Shown one piece after another: positions 1-5,746 of a DNA stretch of 11,081 nucleotides; the first letter of the stretch is position 1; each line of letters begins with the position of its first letter. A program made the position numbers and the translations under genes. A model generated the notes under the pieces. The model was not told the origin of the DNA. It did no database searches and saw nothing but the letters and a program-made list of their open reading frames with translations. Origin of the DNA: Rhodobacterales bacterium UBA3080 (GTDB taxonomy: Bacteria; Pseudomonadota; Alphaproteobacteria; Rhodobacterales; Rhodobacteraceae); NCBI GenBank assembly GCA_002366645.1, contig DFBM01000063.1, forward strand, positions 1-11,081. Direction: 5' to 3'.

Positions 1-620
1 TCAAACATCCGCAACTGGCGTTCATTATCCATGAACAAGGTGCCACTTCTTTCCCTCACCAACATGGCCTTGGCGTCGGCGCTTTGCAGGCCAAAATAAT
101 CAGGTAAACGGTGAGGATGATCCTTATACACACGGATGCCGTAATCCACCCAATTGTTCACACCCTCGCAGCTAAGCTGGGAAAATACGTAAGGTGCCCT
201 TTCGAGCAATGGCTTCGTGCCTTCCTTTGCCTCGTCAACCATTTTACGGATCATCTTGAGCCAACTGCGAAGTAGGTTGGCGCTATTCAATCGTCTAGCC
301 ACAGCGGGCAAAGTGGAAAGGAATGGGCCAATTGAATCCCGTACAGCGCATTCGGACAAGTACGCGGCGATTTCAGCAACTTCGGGGATGATCTGTTCAT
401 CGCTGTGGCGAACCACCTCCGGAATCTCATCCAAAAATATCAACGGTAACTCAATACCACGTCCAAGCGCGCAAACCCTATCAACACCCGCAAACCAGGC
501 TTCGATACCGCTGGGCGAGAGGATGGTAATAGCGTTGTTGTATGCGTCCTCGAATATATCGTCGATCTTGCGAACGGAACAATCCAGCCTGTCGCGTATC
601 TCTTGAATTTCGGGGGTCAT
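1..620 (-). CDS. cbbO: CbbO, RuBisCO activase adaptor (N-terminal part, cut by window edge)
   Basis: The frame opens with ATG at 620-618 and stays open for 206 codons to the left edge, so the C-terminal part is missing. The protein begins MTPEIQEIRD. It contains a stretch typical of the CbbO/NorD family: NNWVDYGIRVYKDH, then FGLQSADAKAML and RERSGTLF (about residues 151-196). Known of the family: full CbbO is roughly 750-800 residues, ends in a von Willebrand factor A domain (outside this window), and joins a CbbQ ring as the substrate-recognition subunit of a RuBisCO activase. The gene starts 26 bases after the cbbQ stop. A good ribosome binding site, AGGAGA (632-627), lies 6 bases upstream, so it is very likely cotranscribed with cbbQ. 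The link to cbbM and cbbQ makes CbbO a better name than NorD, which has the same fold. Confidence 0.88.
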   Translation of the reverse strand, partial: MTPEIQEIRDRLDCSVRKIDDIFEDAYNNAITILSPSGIEAWFAGVDRVCALGRGIELPLIFLDEIPEVVRHSDEQIIPEVAEIAAYLSECAVRDSIGPFLSTLPAVARRLNSANLLRSWLKMIRKMVDEAKEGTKPLLERAPYVFSQLSCEGVNNWVDYGIRVYKDHPHRLPDYFGLQSADAKAMLVRERSGTLFMDNERQLRMF

Positions 621-626
621 GGCGCG

Positions 627-632
627 TCTCCT
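627..632 (-). promoter_or_regulatory. Ribosome binding site of cbbO
   Basis: AGGAGA on the minus strand, 6 bases before the ATG at 620. It fixes the cbbO start in the 26-base gap after cbbQ. Confidence 0.7.
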
Positions 633-646
633 GTGGTATCGGCGCC

Positions 647-1450
647 TTAGCCGAGTATCAACTCCACCGCTGCATCCAGCGTCGCTCGGATATCGGCATC
701 ATCTGTCAATGGACGAACCAGTGCCATTTTGCACGCCTCGATTGGCGCTACGCCTGAACCGATTAGCTGCGCCGCATAAACCAGAAGTCGGGTAGATATC
801 CCCTCGTCAAGGCCGTGGCCCTTCAGGTTTCTCGCCCGTTCGGCAATATCCACGAGCTTACCGGCCAATTCGACATCTACGCCACCCTCGCGACTAACAA
901 TTGCAGACTCGTCGTCCTTTTCAGGATAGTCAAAGTCAAGCGCGGTAAAACGTTGTTTGGTCGACTGTTTCAGGTCTTTCATCAGGCTTTGGTAGCCCGG
1001 GTTATAAGAAATCACGAGCTGGAAGTCGGAATGAGCTTCGAGCAGCTCACCCTTTTTGTCCAGCGGCAACACACGACGGTGGTCCGTCAGCGGGTGAATA
1101 ACGACAGTCGTATCCTGCCGCGCCTCGACCACTTCGTCGAGATAGCAAATAGCGCCAATACGAGCGGCGACTGTCAGTGGACCATCCTGCCAACGCGTAC
1201 CTTTTTCATCCAGTAAGAAACGACCGACAAGATCGGCGGCGGTCATATCTTCGTTACATGCGACCGTGATCAGGGGCTTTTGCAGCTTCCACGCCATGTA
1301 CTCGACAAACCGTGACTTTCCGCAACCAGTCGGTCCCTTGACCATAACAGGAAGGCGGCAGCCATAAGCGGATTCATATAAGTCCAGCTCGTTAGCCGTA
1401 GCTTTATAGAAGGGTTCGTCTTTAATCATATATTGATTGGCATCGGTCAT
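647..1450 (-). CDS. cbbQ: CbbQ, MoxR-type AAA+ ATPase of RuBisCO activase
   Basis: This 267-residue protein has the usual CbbQ/NirQ length. Visible motifs: Walker A GPTGCGKS (39-46), Walker B ICYLDE (101-106), sensor 1 around ISYNPGY (147-153, Asn150), a probable arginine finger in TKQRF (Arg167), and a sensor-2-like arginine in GISTRLL (Arg221). Known of the family: CbbQ forms hexameric rings that use ATP, with one CbbO, to remodel inhibited RuBisCO and release tight-binding sugar phosphates. The ATG at 1450-1448 has a GGGAG-type ribosome binding site 7 bases upstream. The gene lies 115 bases after cbbM, a gap that holds a hairpin and a palindrome, and runs into cbbO. NorQ/NirQ, used for nitric oxide reductase, is the alternative within the family, but the neighbours decide for CbbQ. 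Confidence 0.95.
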   Translation of the reverse strand: MTDANQYMIKDEPFYKATANELDLYESAYGCRLPVMVKGPTGCGKSRFVEYMAWKLQKPLITVACNEDMTAADLVGRFLLDEKGTRWQDGPLTVAARIGAICYLDEVVEARQDTTVVIHPLTDHRRVLPLDKKGELLEAHSDFQLVISYNPGYQSLMKDLKQSTKQRFTALDFDYPEKDDESAIVSREGGVDVELAGKLVDIAERARNLKGHGLDEGISTRLLVYAAQLIGSGVAPIEACKMALVRPLTDDADIRATLDAAVELILG

Positions 1451-1489
1451 GTCATGGCTCCCCGGATCGGAGTTGTTTCCGTTTAGTAA

Positions 1490-1501
1490 GGGGTATACCC
1501 C
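1490..1501. repeat. 12-bp perfect palindrome GGGGTATACCCC before cbbQ
   Basis: A perfect 12-bp palindrome lies between the post-cbbM hairpin and the cbbQ ribosome binding site. Its function is unknown; it could be a protein site or a short RNA stem with no real loop. Confidence 0.5.
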
Positions 1502-1517
1502 CGCGATTTAGATAGCC

Positions 1518-1548
1518 ACCTGCACCCGGACATTTGCCGGATGCAGGT
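1518..1548 (-). promoter_or_regulatory. Stable intergenic hairpin after cbbM
   Basis: In the minus-strand transcript, ACCUGCAUCCGG pairs with CCGGGUGCAGGU over 12 base pairs (one U-G wobble) around a 7-base loop. It begins 17 bases after the cbbM stop. No U-tract follows in the direction of transcription, so it does not look like a full intrinsic terminator. A 3'-end stability or processing element, or partial attenuation that makes more RuBisCO than CbbQ/CbbO, fits better. The pairing is seen directly; the role is inferred. Confidence 0.7.
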
Positions 1549-1565
1549 TATTTGTCAGGGTGCGC

Positions 1566-2951
1566 TTACTTGTGCGCGCCCAATTTTTCACGCCAGTCAG
1601 GATAAAGCTTGTCAGCATCCGCCGAGAAGCTTTCGAATGCGCCGGCCAGTTCTTTATGCTCCTTAGCATATTCAATAAGATCTGTGCCTTCTTGCCAAGC
1701 TTCATATGCCTGACGTAGCGAGGTCGCGCCATCGGCGATACCGGCTTTGTGACCAAGCGCCCCGCCACCCGAAGTCTGGATAACATTACAGTGGCCAAGA
1801 TTGTCAAAGAAACCTGGAAGACGCAACGCATTCATACCGCCCGAGATGATCGGAGTGGTTGGCTTCATACGCTCCCATTCCTGATGGAAGTGTGTGCCCA
1901 TCGCGGAGTCCTGTATCAACATTTCCGAAAGCACCGTGTCGCTATTGTAGCCTTCCATTTTACCAAAACCCATAGTGCCCGTATGGATACCGGAAGAACC
2001 CGACATACGCGCCCACTTCATATGTGCCAGCGCGGTGTAACCACGGTTCGATTCCTCGCCGGTTACCATACCGTGACCTGCGCGGTGATAATGCAGGAAC
2101 TGGTTAGGGAAGTTTCGACGCGCGGTCGTAACCATACCGCATCCGCCAACAAAACCGTCAACCAACAAGGCGACGTTTTCCGAGAGGTTTCCAAACTGCT
2201 CCAGCACGTACTCCCCGCGAGCTATCATTTCAGCAGGATCATCCGCCGTAATGTTTGCAGAGAAAATCTTGGCTTCACCAGTATCGTCCATCGCGCGCTT
2301 CATCGCGTCTACGATCAGCGGGATTGATTCGCGCATTGGGGCGTATACCTGGTTACCCTGCGGCTCGTCATTCTTGATGAAATCGCCGCCGAGCCAGAAT
2401 TGGTAGCATGCTTCGGCAAATGGTTTAGGGCGCAGGCCAAGTTTTGGCTTAATGATTGTACCGACAACCATACCGCCGTTATCCAGATCACGACCCAGAA
2501 TGCGCCACATATCCTGAATACCCTTGCTTGGGCCATCAAACAGGCGTAAAAATCCGGGCGGGACCCAGAAATCAAGCAGTTTGGCGTATTCAACGTCGCC
2601 CATCGCCTGATTGTTACCAACCAAACAAGTCATCAACGATACAACCATCGCGCGGCCATCGGTAATGTTGCGGTCAAACAAGTCGATCGGATAAGCGATT
2701 TTCATCAGCTCGTTTTCTTCATCGATAAAATAACAAATCGCGTCCAGACCCATCGCAAAATCGTCGGTTGTCGACGTTTGCACATTGGTACCGGTAGATG
2801 ATTCAGCGCAGAAGTGCGCCGCAGTGCCAATGTAGTCAAAAAACCCGGGAGCAGGTTTCATTTTATAAGCTGTAAGAACGTGTCGTCCGGCGGCCATTAG
2901 ATCTTCTTCATTCAGAGTGAGATCCGAGTAACGTGCGGTTTGGTCAAGCAT
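1566..2951 (-). CDS. cbbM: Form II ribulose-1,5-bisphosphate carboxylase/oxygenase
   Basis: This 461-residue protein has the normal form II length and aligns by eye with Rhodospirillum rubrum CbbM, offset by two residues. Visible active-site features: Glu50 in AESSTGTN, Asn113, the catalytic base Lys168 in GTIIKPKLGLRP, the carbamylated Lys193 with metal ligands Asp195 and Glu196 in GGDFIKNDEPQGNQ, His289-Arg290, His323, loop 6 Lys331 in GTMGFGKMEG, and Ser370 in IISGGMNALR. All key residues are present, so it should be active. It fixes CO2 onto RuBP to give two 3-phosphoglycerate. The ATG at 2951 has AGGAGG 5 bases upstream. Divergent cbbR and downstream cbbQ/cbbO make this a form II operon with its own activase. 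The segment GHKAGIADGA (400-409) differs from the GHIDGPVAGA of R. rubrum. Confidence 0.98.
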   Translation of the reverse strand: MLDQTARYSDLTLNEEDLMAAGRHVLTAYKMKPAPGFFDYIGTAAHFCAESSTGTNVQTSTTDDFAMGLDAICYFIDEENELMKIAYPIDLFDRNITDGRAMVVSLMTCLVGNNQAMGDVEYAKLLDFWVPPGFLRLFDGPSKGIQDMWRILGRDLDNGGMVVGTIIKPKLGLRPKPFAEACYQFWLGGDFIKNDEPQGNQVYAPMRESIPLIVDAMKRAMDDTGEAKIFSANITADDPAEMIARGEYVLEQFGNLSENVALLVDGFVGGCGMVTTARRNFPNQFLHYHRAGHGMVTGEESNRGYTALAHMKWARMSGSSGIHTGTMGFGKMEGYNSDTVLSEMLIQDSAMGTHFHQEWERMKPTTPIISGGMNALRLPGFFDNLGHCNVIQTSGGGALGHKAGIADGATSLRQAYEAWQEGTDLIEYAKEHKELAGAFESFSADADKLYPDWREKLGAHK

Positions 2952-2976
2952 GGTTTCCTCCTAAACCTAGATTGAA

Positions 2977-2982
2977 TTTATA
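2977..2982 (-). promoter_or_regulatory. Possible -10 element of the cbbM promoter
   Basis: TATAAA on the minus strand, 26 bases before the cbbM start. No good -35 hexamer lies 16-18 bases upstream, as expected for a promoter that needs an activator. With this -10, the start point would be near 2970, and the dyad at 3031-3055 would be centred at about -73, near the classic LysR-family recognition position. Confidence 0.35.
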
Positions 2983-3009
2983 ATCCTGTGGCGAACATTT
3001 GCCGCCTGA

Positions 3010-3038
3010 TAGACAATATGCACTGATGCTGATATAAA
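3010..3038 (+). promoter_or_regulatory. Predicted cbbR promoter
   Basis: TAGACA (3010-3015), a 17-base spacer, then TATAAA (3033-3038): one mismatch to consensus in each hexamer with ideal spacing. The start point would be near 3045, giving a leader of about 35 bases. The -10 and start point lie inside the dyad at 3031-3055, as expected for autorepression by CbbR. Confidence 0.55.
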
Positions 3039-3055
3039 CACTAATCGATTATATC
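3031..3055. promoter_or_regulatory. Candidate CbbR operator dyad
   Basis: GATATAA-N11-TTATATC is a perfect 7-bp inverted repeat with an 11-base spacer. Two further inverted repeats are nested or overlapping: TAATCGATTA (3042-3051) and TTATA-TC-TATAA (3049-3060). It sits between divergent cbbM and cbbR, where CbbR normally binds. I do not see an exact TNA-N7-TNA match, so the assignment rests on symmetry, spacing and position. Confidence 0.6.
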
Positions 3056-3079
3056 TATAAATTACATAGAGGATTAGCT

Positions 3080-4033
3080 ATGAAAAGCCCGCAGACCGGA
3101 AAGCTCATCCGCAACCTCACTCTACGGCAGTTGCAAATCTTCGACACTGTTGTGCGAGTGGGTGGTATAACCCGCGCGGCCGAGGCTTTGCATCTTTCAC
3201 AGCCGACCGTTTCGATGCAGGTGCGAAAAATGAGCGAAACGCTCGGTTTGGAGCTTCTGGAGCACGTCGGCAGGAGAGTCCACCCGACGGCAGCCGGACA
3301 GGAAGTTTTCGATACAGCACAGGACATCCTGGAAAGTATCAACTCTCTTGGTGATCTGGCCGCCGAGCTGAAAAGTGAGGTAAAAGGCGAGCTCCGCGTG
3401 TCGGTTATCACAACGGCTACATACTTCATGCCCCACCTGTTTGGCGCCTTTATCGAACGTCATCCCGACGTCGTTCCGAAACTGACGATCACCAATCGCG
3501 CCGAGGTGCTGGAGCGCCTAAAATCCAATATCGACGACCTGTTGATTATGGGGCAGGTTCCAAGCGAACTTGCCGTGCAGGCGCATCCATTTATCGATAA
3601 CGAACTCGTTGTTGTTGCAGCCCCCGATCACCCGCTCGCAAAGGAACGCAAAATATCGCTTGATCGTCTGGCGCAAGAGCGCTTTTTGGCCCGCGAGTCC
3701 GGTTCCGGCACTCGTCTGGCTGTGGACCGGTTGTTCGACCGAAAGAAAATCCAGATTACCCCGTATATGGAACTCGGTAGCGCAGAGGCTATCAAACAAG
3801 GGGTAATGGCAGGGCTCGGAGTTTCCGTACTTTCACGATTAAGCCTGTCTCTAGAACTTGAAAGCCGGAAGATCGCTATTCTGGACGTGGAGGAGTTCCC
3901 GCTCGTGCGCCGCTGGTACGCCGTCCACCTTCGCGACAAAAAGCTCTCGCTGGTGACGCGAACTTTTCTCGATTACATCCTCAAGGAAAGCGGCACCATT
4001 CTATCGACGCAACCACGGGACCGCCTCCGTTAG
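3080..4033 (+). CDS. cbbR: CbbR-type LysR transcriptional regulator
   Basis: This 317-residue protein has the normal LysR-family layout. A winged helix-turn-helix spans about residues 13-72, with the helix-turn-helix in ITRAAEALHLSQPTVSMQV (30-48). A linker helix follows, then a two-lobed effector domain from about 102 to 300. The segment VITTATYFMP (109-118) resembles the VVTTAKYF segment common in CbbR proteins. Known of the family: CbbR binds the shared promoter region and activates cbb genes in response to metabolites such as RuBP or NADPH, often repressing itself. The ATG at 3080 has AGAGGA 6 bases upstream. It is divergent from cbbM, which supports the name. Its stop overlaps the stop of the convergent thioesterase gene by 4 bases. 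The exact effector cannot be read from the sequence. Confidence 0.9.
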   Translation: MKSPQTGKLIRNLTLRQLQIFDTVVRVGGITRAAEALHLSQPTVSMQVRKMSETLGLELLEHVGRRVHPTAAGQEVFDTAQDILESINSLGDLAAELKSEVKGELRVSVITTATYFMPHLFGAFIERHPDVVPKLTITNRAEVLERLKSNIDDLLIMGQVPSELAVQAHPFIDNELVVVAAPDHPLAKERKISLDRLAQERFLARESGSGTRLAVDRLFDRKKIQITPYMELGSAEAIKQGVMAGLGVSVLSRLSLSLELESRKIAILDVEEFPLVRRWYAVHLRDKKLSLVTRTFLDYILKESGTILSTQPRDRLR

Positions 4034-4467
4034 CCAGCAAGTAGTCTCTTTAGCCTCAAACGCTGACCATCGGTCAACGGCACAGGAGCATGCGATTTCC
4101 GGTCAACGTGCACATGTACAAATTGCCCTTCGGCCGAGGCCGTTTCTTCTTCATTGCGAAACAAACCGACTTCGTATTTTAACGACGAATTTCCGAGATG
4201 GGCCAGCCGAATTCCAGCGGATATGATGTCGGGAAACGCCATTTCCGCAAAATATTTACATCCGGTCTCTACGACAAGAAACACCGTACCGCTGCCGTTT
4301 AGATCAAGGAGCCCCTGCTCTATCAGCCAGCCGTTTACGGCCGTGTCGAAAAGCGAGTAGTGCACGGCATTATTCATATGACCGTAAAAATCGTTGTCCA
4401 TCCAGCGCGTTTGAATTGTACGAAACGCCGCGTATTCTTGCCGAGATCTAGGGGGAGTTCGTTCCAT
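4030..4467 (-). CDS. Hotdog-fold acyl-CoA thioesterase (4HBT/YbgC family)
   Basis: The protein has 145 residues from the chosen start, the usual length for a single-hotdog thioesterase. The signature TRWMDNDFYGHMNN (20-33) matches the catalytic region of the 4-hydroxybenzoyl-CoA thioesterase family; Asp26 corresponds to its catalytic aspartate. Such enzymes hydrolyse acyl-CoA or aryl-CoA thioesters in the cytoplasm. I chose the ATG at 4467 because GGTGA (4476-4472), which includes the TGA stop of the upstream dehydrogenase, is a good ribosome binding site 4 bases away. A longer reading from ATG 4488 adds seven residues and overlaps that gene by 17 bases, but has no visible ribosome binding site. 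Translation is probably coupled to the dehydrogenase. The substrate is unknown. Confidence 0.85.
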   Translation of the reverse strand: MERTPPRSRQEYAAFRTIQTRWMDNDFYGHMNNAVHYSLFDTAVNGWLIEQGLLDLNGSGTVFLVVETGCKYFAEMAFPDIISAGIRLAHLGNSSLKYEVGLFRNEEETASAEGQFVHVHVDRKSHAPVPLTDGQRLRLKRLLAG

Positions 4468-4471
4468 TTTG

Positions 4472-5629
4472 TCACCATGCAGCTTCATAAATAGCTAAAG
4501 CGTCCGCTTCAGTTAAATCACGTGGATTATTCACCAACAAACGCGTCTGCTTCATCGCATCACGCGCTAACAGGGGTAATGCGTCACGCTCAATTCCAAC
4601 TTCGCGTAAATTTTGTTGCAACCCACAACGGGCAGACAAAGTCGCCAGTTTGTCGGCGAACACTACAGCCGCTTCCTGCGAAGCCATCCCCTGCATCTCG
4701 GGAAAGGCCAAGGGGGCAATTTCGGCGTAGGGTTGTGGGCTAGTCACCGCGTTAAATTTCAGAACATGTGGCAACACCAACGCATTCGAAAGCCCGTGCG
4801 GAACTTTATAGTGCCCGCCAATCGGATAGGCCAACGCATGAACCGCTGCTACAGGCGAATTCGCAAAAGCTTGTCCGGCGAGCATCGACCCTAACAACAT
4901 ATCCGAGCGGGCATCGATATCGGAGCCGTCGCGCACTGCGGTTTCGATTGCCCCCCCCATCAGACGCAACGCCTCTTTCGCGAGATTTTTTGATAGCGGG
5001 TTATTGTTGGGGTTCGCGGAGGCATACGCCTCAATCGCGTGCACCATCGCGTCAATGCCGGTTGCCGCCGTGATATGCGGCGGCAAACCAAGCGTCAGCT
5101 CCGGATCAAGGATTGCCGTATCGGGAAGTAAAACCGGCGAGACCACGCCCATTTTCTCGCTAGCACCGGTGGTTACAATTGAAACCATCGTCACCTCTGA
5201 ACCTGTGCCCGCAGTGGTCGGTATCAAGGCCAAGGGCAGTCGCGACCCTTTGATATTGCCGACACCATAGATGTCTTGCAGCGTTTCTTGTTGCAAAGCC
5301 AATACTGCAACCAGCTTAGCCACATCGAGGGAGGAGCCTCCTCCAAGGCCGATAATCCCCTCCGCTTGATGATCAATCGCGGCCTGGGTCGCCGCAAGAA
5401 TAACCGCTTCGGGTGGGTCGGCTTGCACATCTGCAAAAAGCGCAACTTCGATGCCACCCTTTTCCAGAATGCCAAGCGCGCGGCTTACTATCCCCGTTTT
5501 CAGCATTCCAGGGTCGGTAATTAGCAGCACACGCGAACAATTTGCAGACACCACAATATCACGCAAATTCGAAATTATGCCCGCACCAAAGCGAATACTT
5601 GGCACAGAGTTAAAGGTAAAACGACTCAA
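4472..5629 (-). CDS. Iron-containing (group III) alcohol dehydrogenase
   Basis: This 385-residue protein has the length and motifs of the Fe-ADH family. The nucleotide-binding part includes GGGSSLD (96-102) and PTTAGTGSEVT (137-147). Metal ligands fit Asp193, His197, His264 and His278, with the same spacing as in E. coli FucO. Asp39 in LLITDPG matches the FucO residue linked to NAD preference, so NAD(H) is likely. It should interconvert an alcohol and an aldehyde or ketone; the substrate cannot be read from the sequence. The start is TTG at 5629, supported by GGAG 8 bases upstream; no in-frame ATG lies nearby upstream. The thioesterase gene follows directly, so the two form a pair. Members of this superfamily also include maleylacetate reductases, but the full set of metal ligands fits an alcohol dehydrogenase. 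Confidence 0.9.
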   Translation of the reverse strand: MSRFTFNSVPSIRFGAGIISNLRDIVVSANCSRVLLITDPGMLKTGIVSRALGILEKGGIEVALFADVQADPPEAVILAATQAAIDHQAEGIIGLGGGSSLDVAKLVAVLALQQETLQDIYGVGNIKGSRLPLALIPTTAGTGSEVTMVSIVTTGASEKMGVVSPVLLPDTAILDPELTLGLPPHITAATGIDAMVHAIEAYASANPNNNPLSKNLAKEALRLMGGAIETAVRDGSDIDARSDMLLGSMLAGQAFANSPVAAVHALAYPIGGHYKVPHGLSNALVLPHVLKFNAVTSPQPYAEIAPLAFPEMQGMASQEAAVVFADKLATLSARCGLQQNLREVGIERDALPLLARDAMKQTRLLVNNPRDLTEADALAIYEAAW

Positions 5630-5637
5630 GGCAACTG

Positions 5638-5641
5638 CTCC
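5638..5641 (-). promoter_or_regulatory. Ribosome binding site for the TTG start of the dehydrogenase
   Basis: GGAG on the minus strand, 8 bases before the TTG at 5629. It decides the unusual start codon. Confidence 0.6.
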
Positions 5642-5673
5642 ACTATATTTGTTCTTTGTCTACGTTAGAGCAT

Positions 5674-5710
5674 GATCTCACTTCGATCTATCTTGATCTT
5701 ATCGATCAAG
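5674..5710. repeat. Phased GATC cluster with 7-bp inverted repeat before the dehydrogenase
   Basis: Four GATC sites begin at 5674, 5685, 5695 and 5704, spaced 11, 10 and 9 bases, so they lie on about the same face of the helix. The last two form a perfect inverted repeat, CTTGATC-N5-GATCAAG (5692-5710). No T-tract follows on either strand, so an operator is likelier than a terminator. The cluster lies in the 117-base gap between the Na/Pi transporter stop and the dehydrogenase start. Confidence 0.5.
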
Positions 5711-5746
5711 GGAAGAATGTTGACAGTCTGAAATTCCACTTTACGG

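Noticed and set aside
815..1216. 133-codon plus-strand frame inside cbbQ
   Set aside because: It is fully opposite a gene with all AAA+ motifs, has no family signature and is a shadow frame.
1518..1548. Intrinsic terminator of cbbM
   Set aside because: No U-tract follows the stem on the minus strand; the T-rich side faces the plus strand, where no gene ends.
1749..2327. 192-codon plus-strand frame inside cbbM
   Set aside because: It lies opposite the conserved RuBisCO core; its composition (many Arg, His, Thr) is that of a shadow frame.
5692..5710. FNR box reading of the CTTGATC...GATCAAG repeat
   Set aside because: The TTGAT and ATCAA half-sites are 7 bases apart, not the 4 required for FNR.
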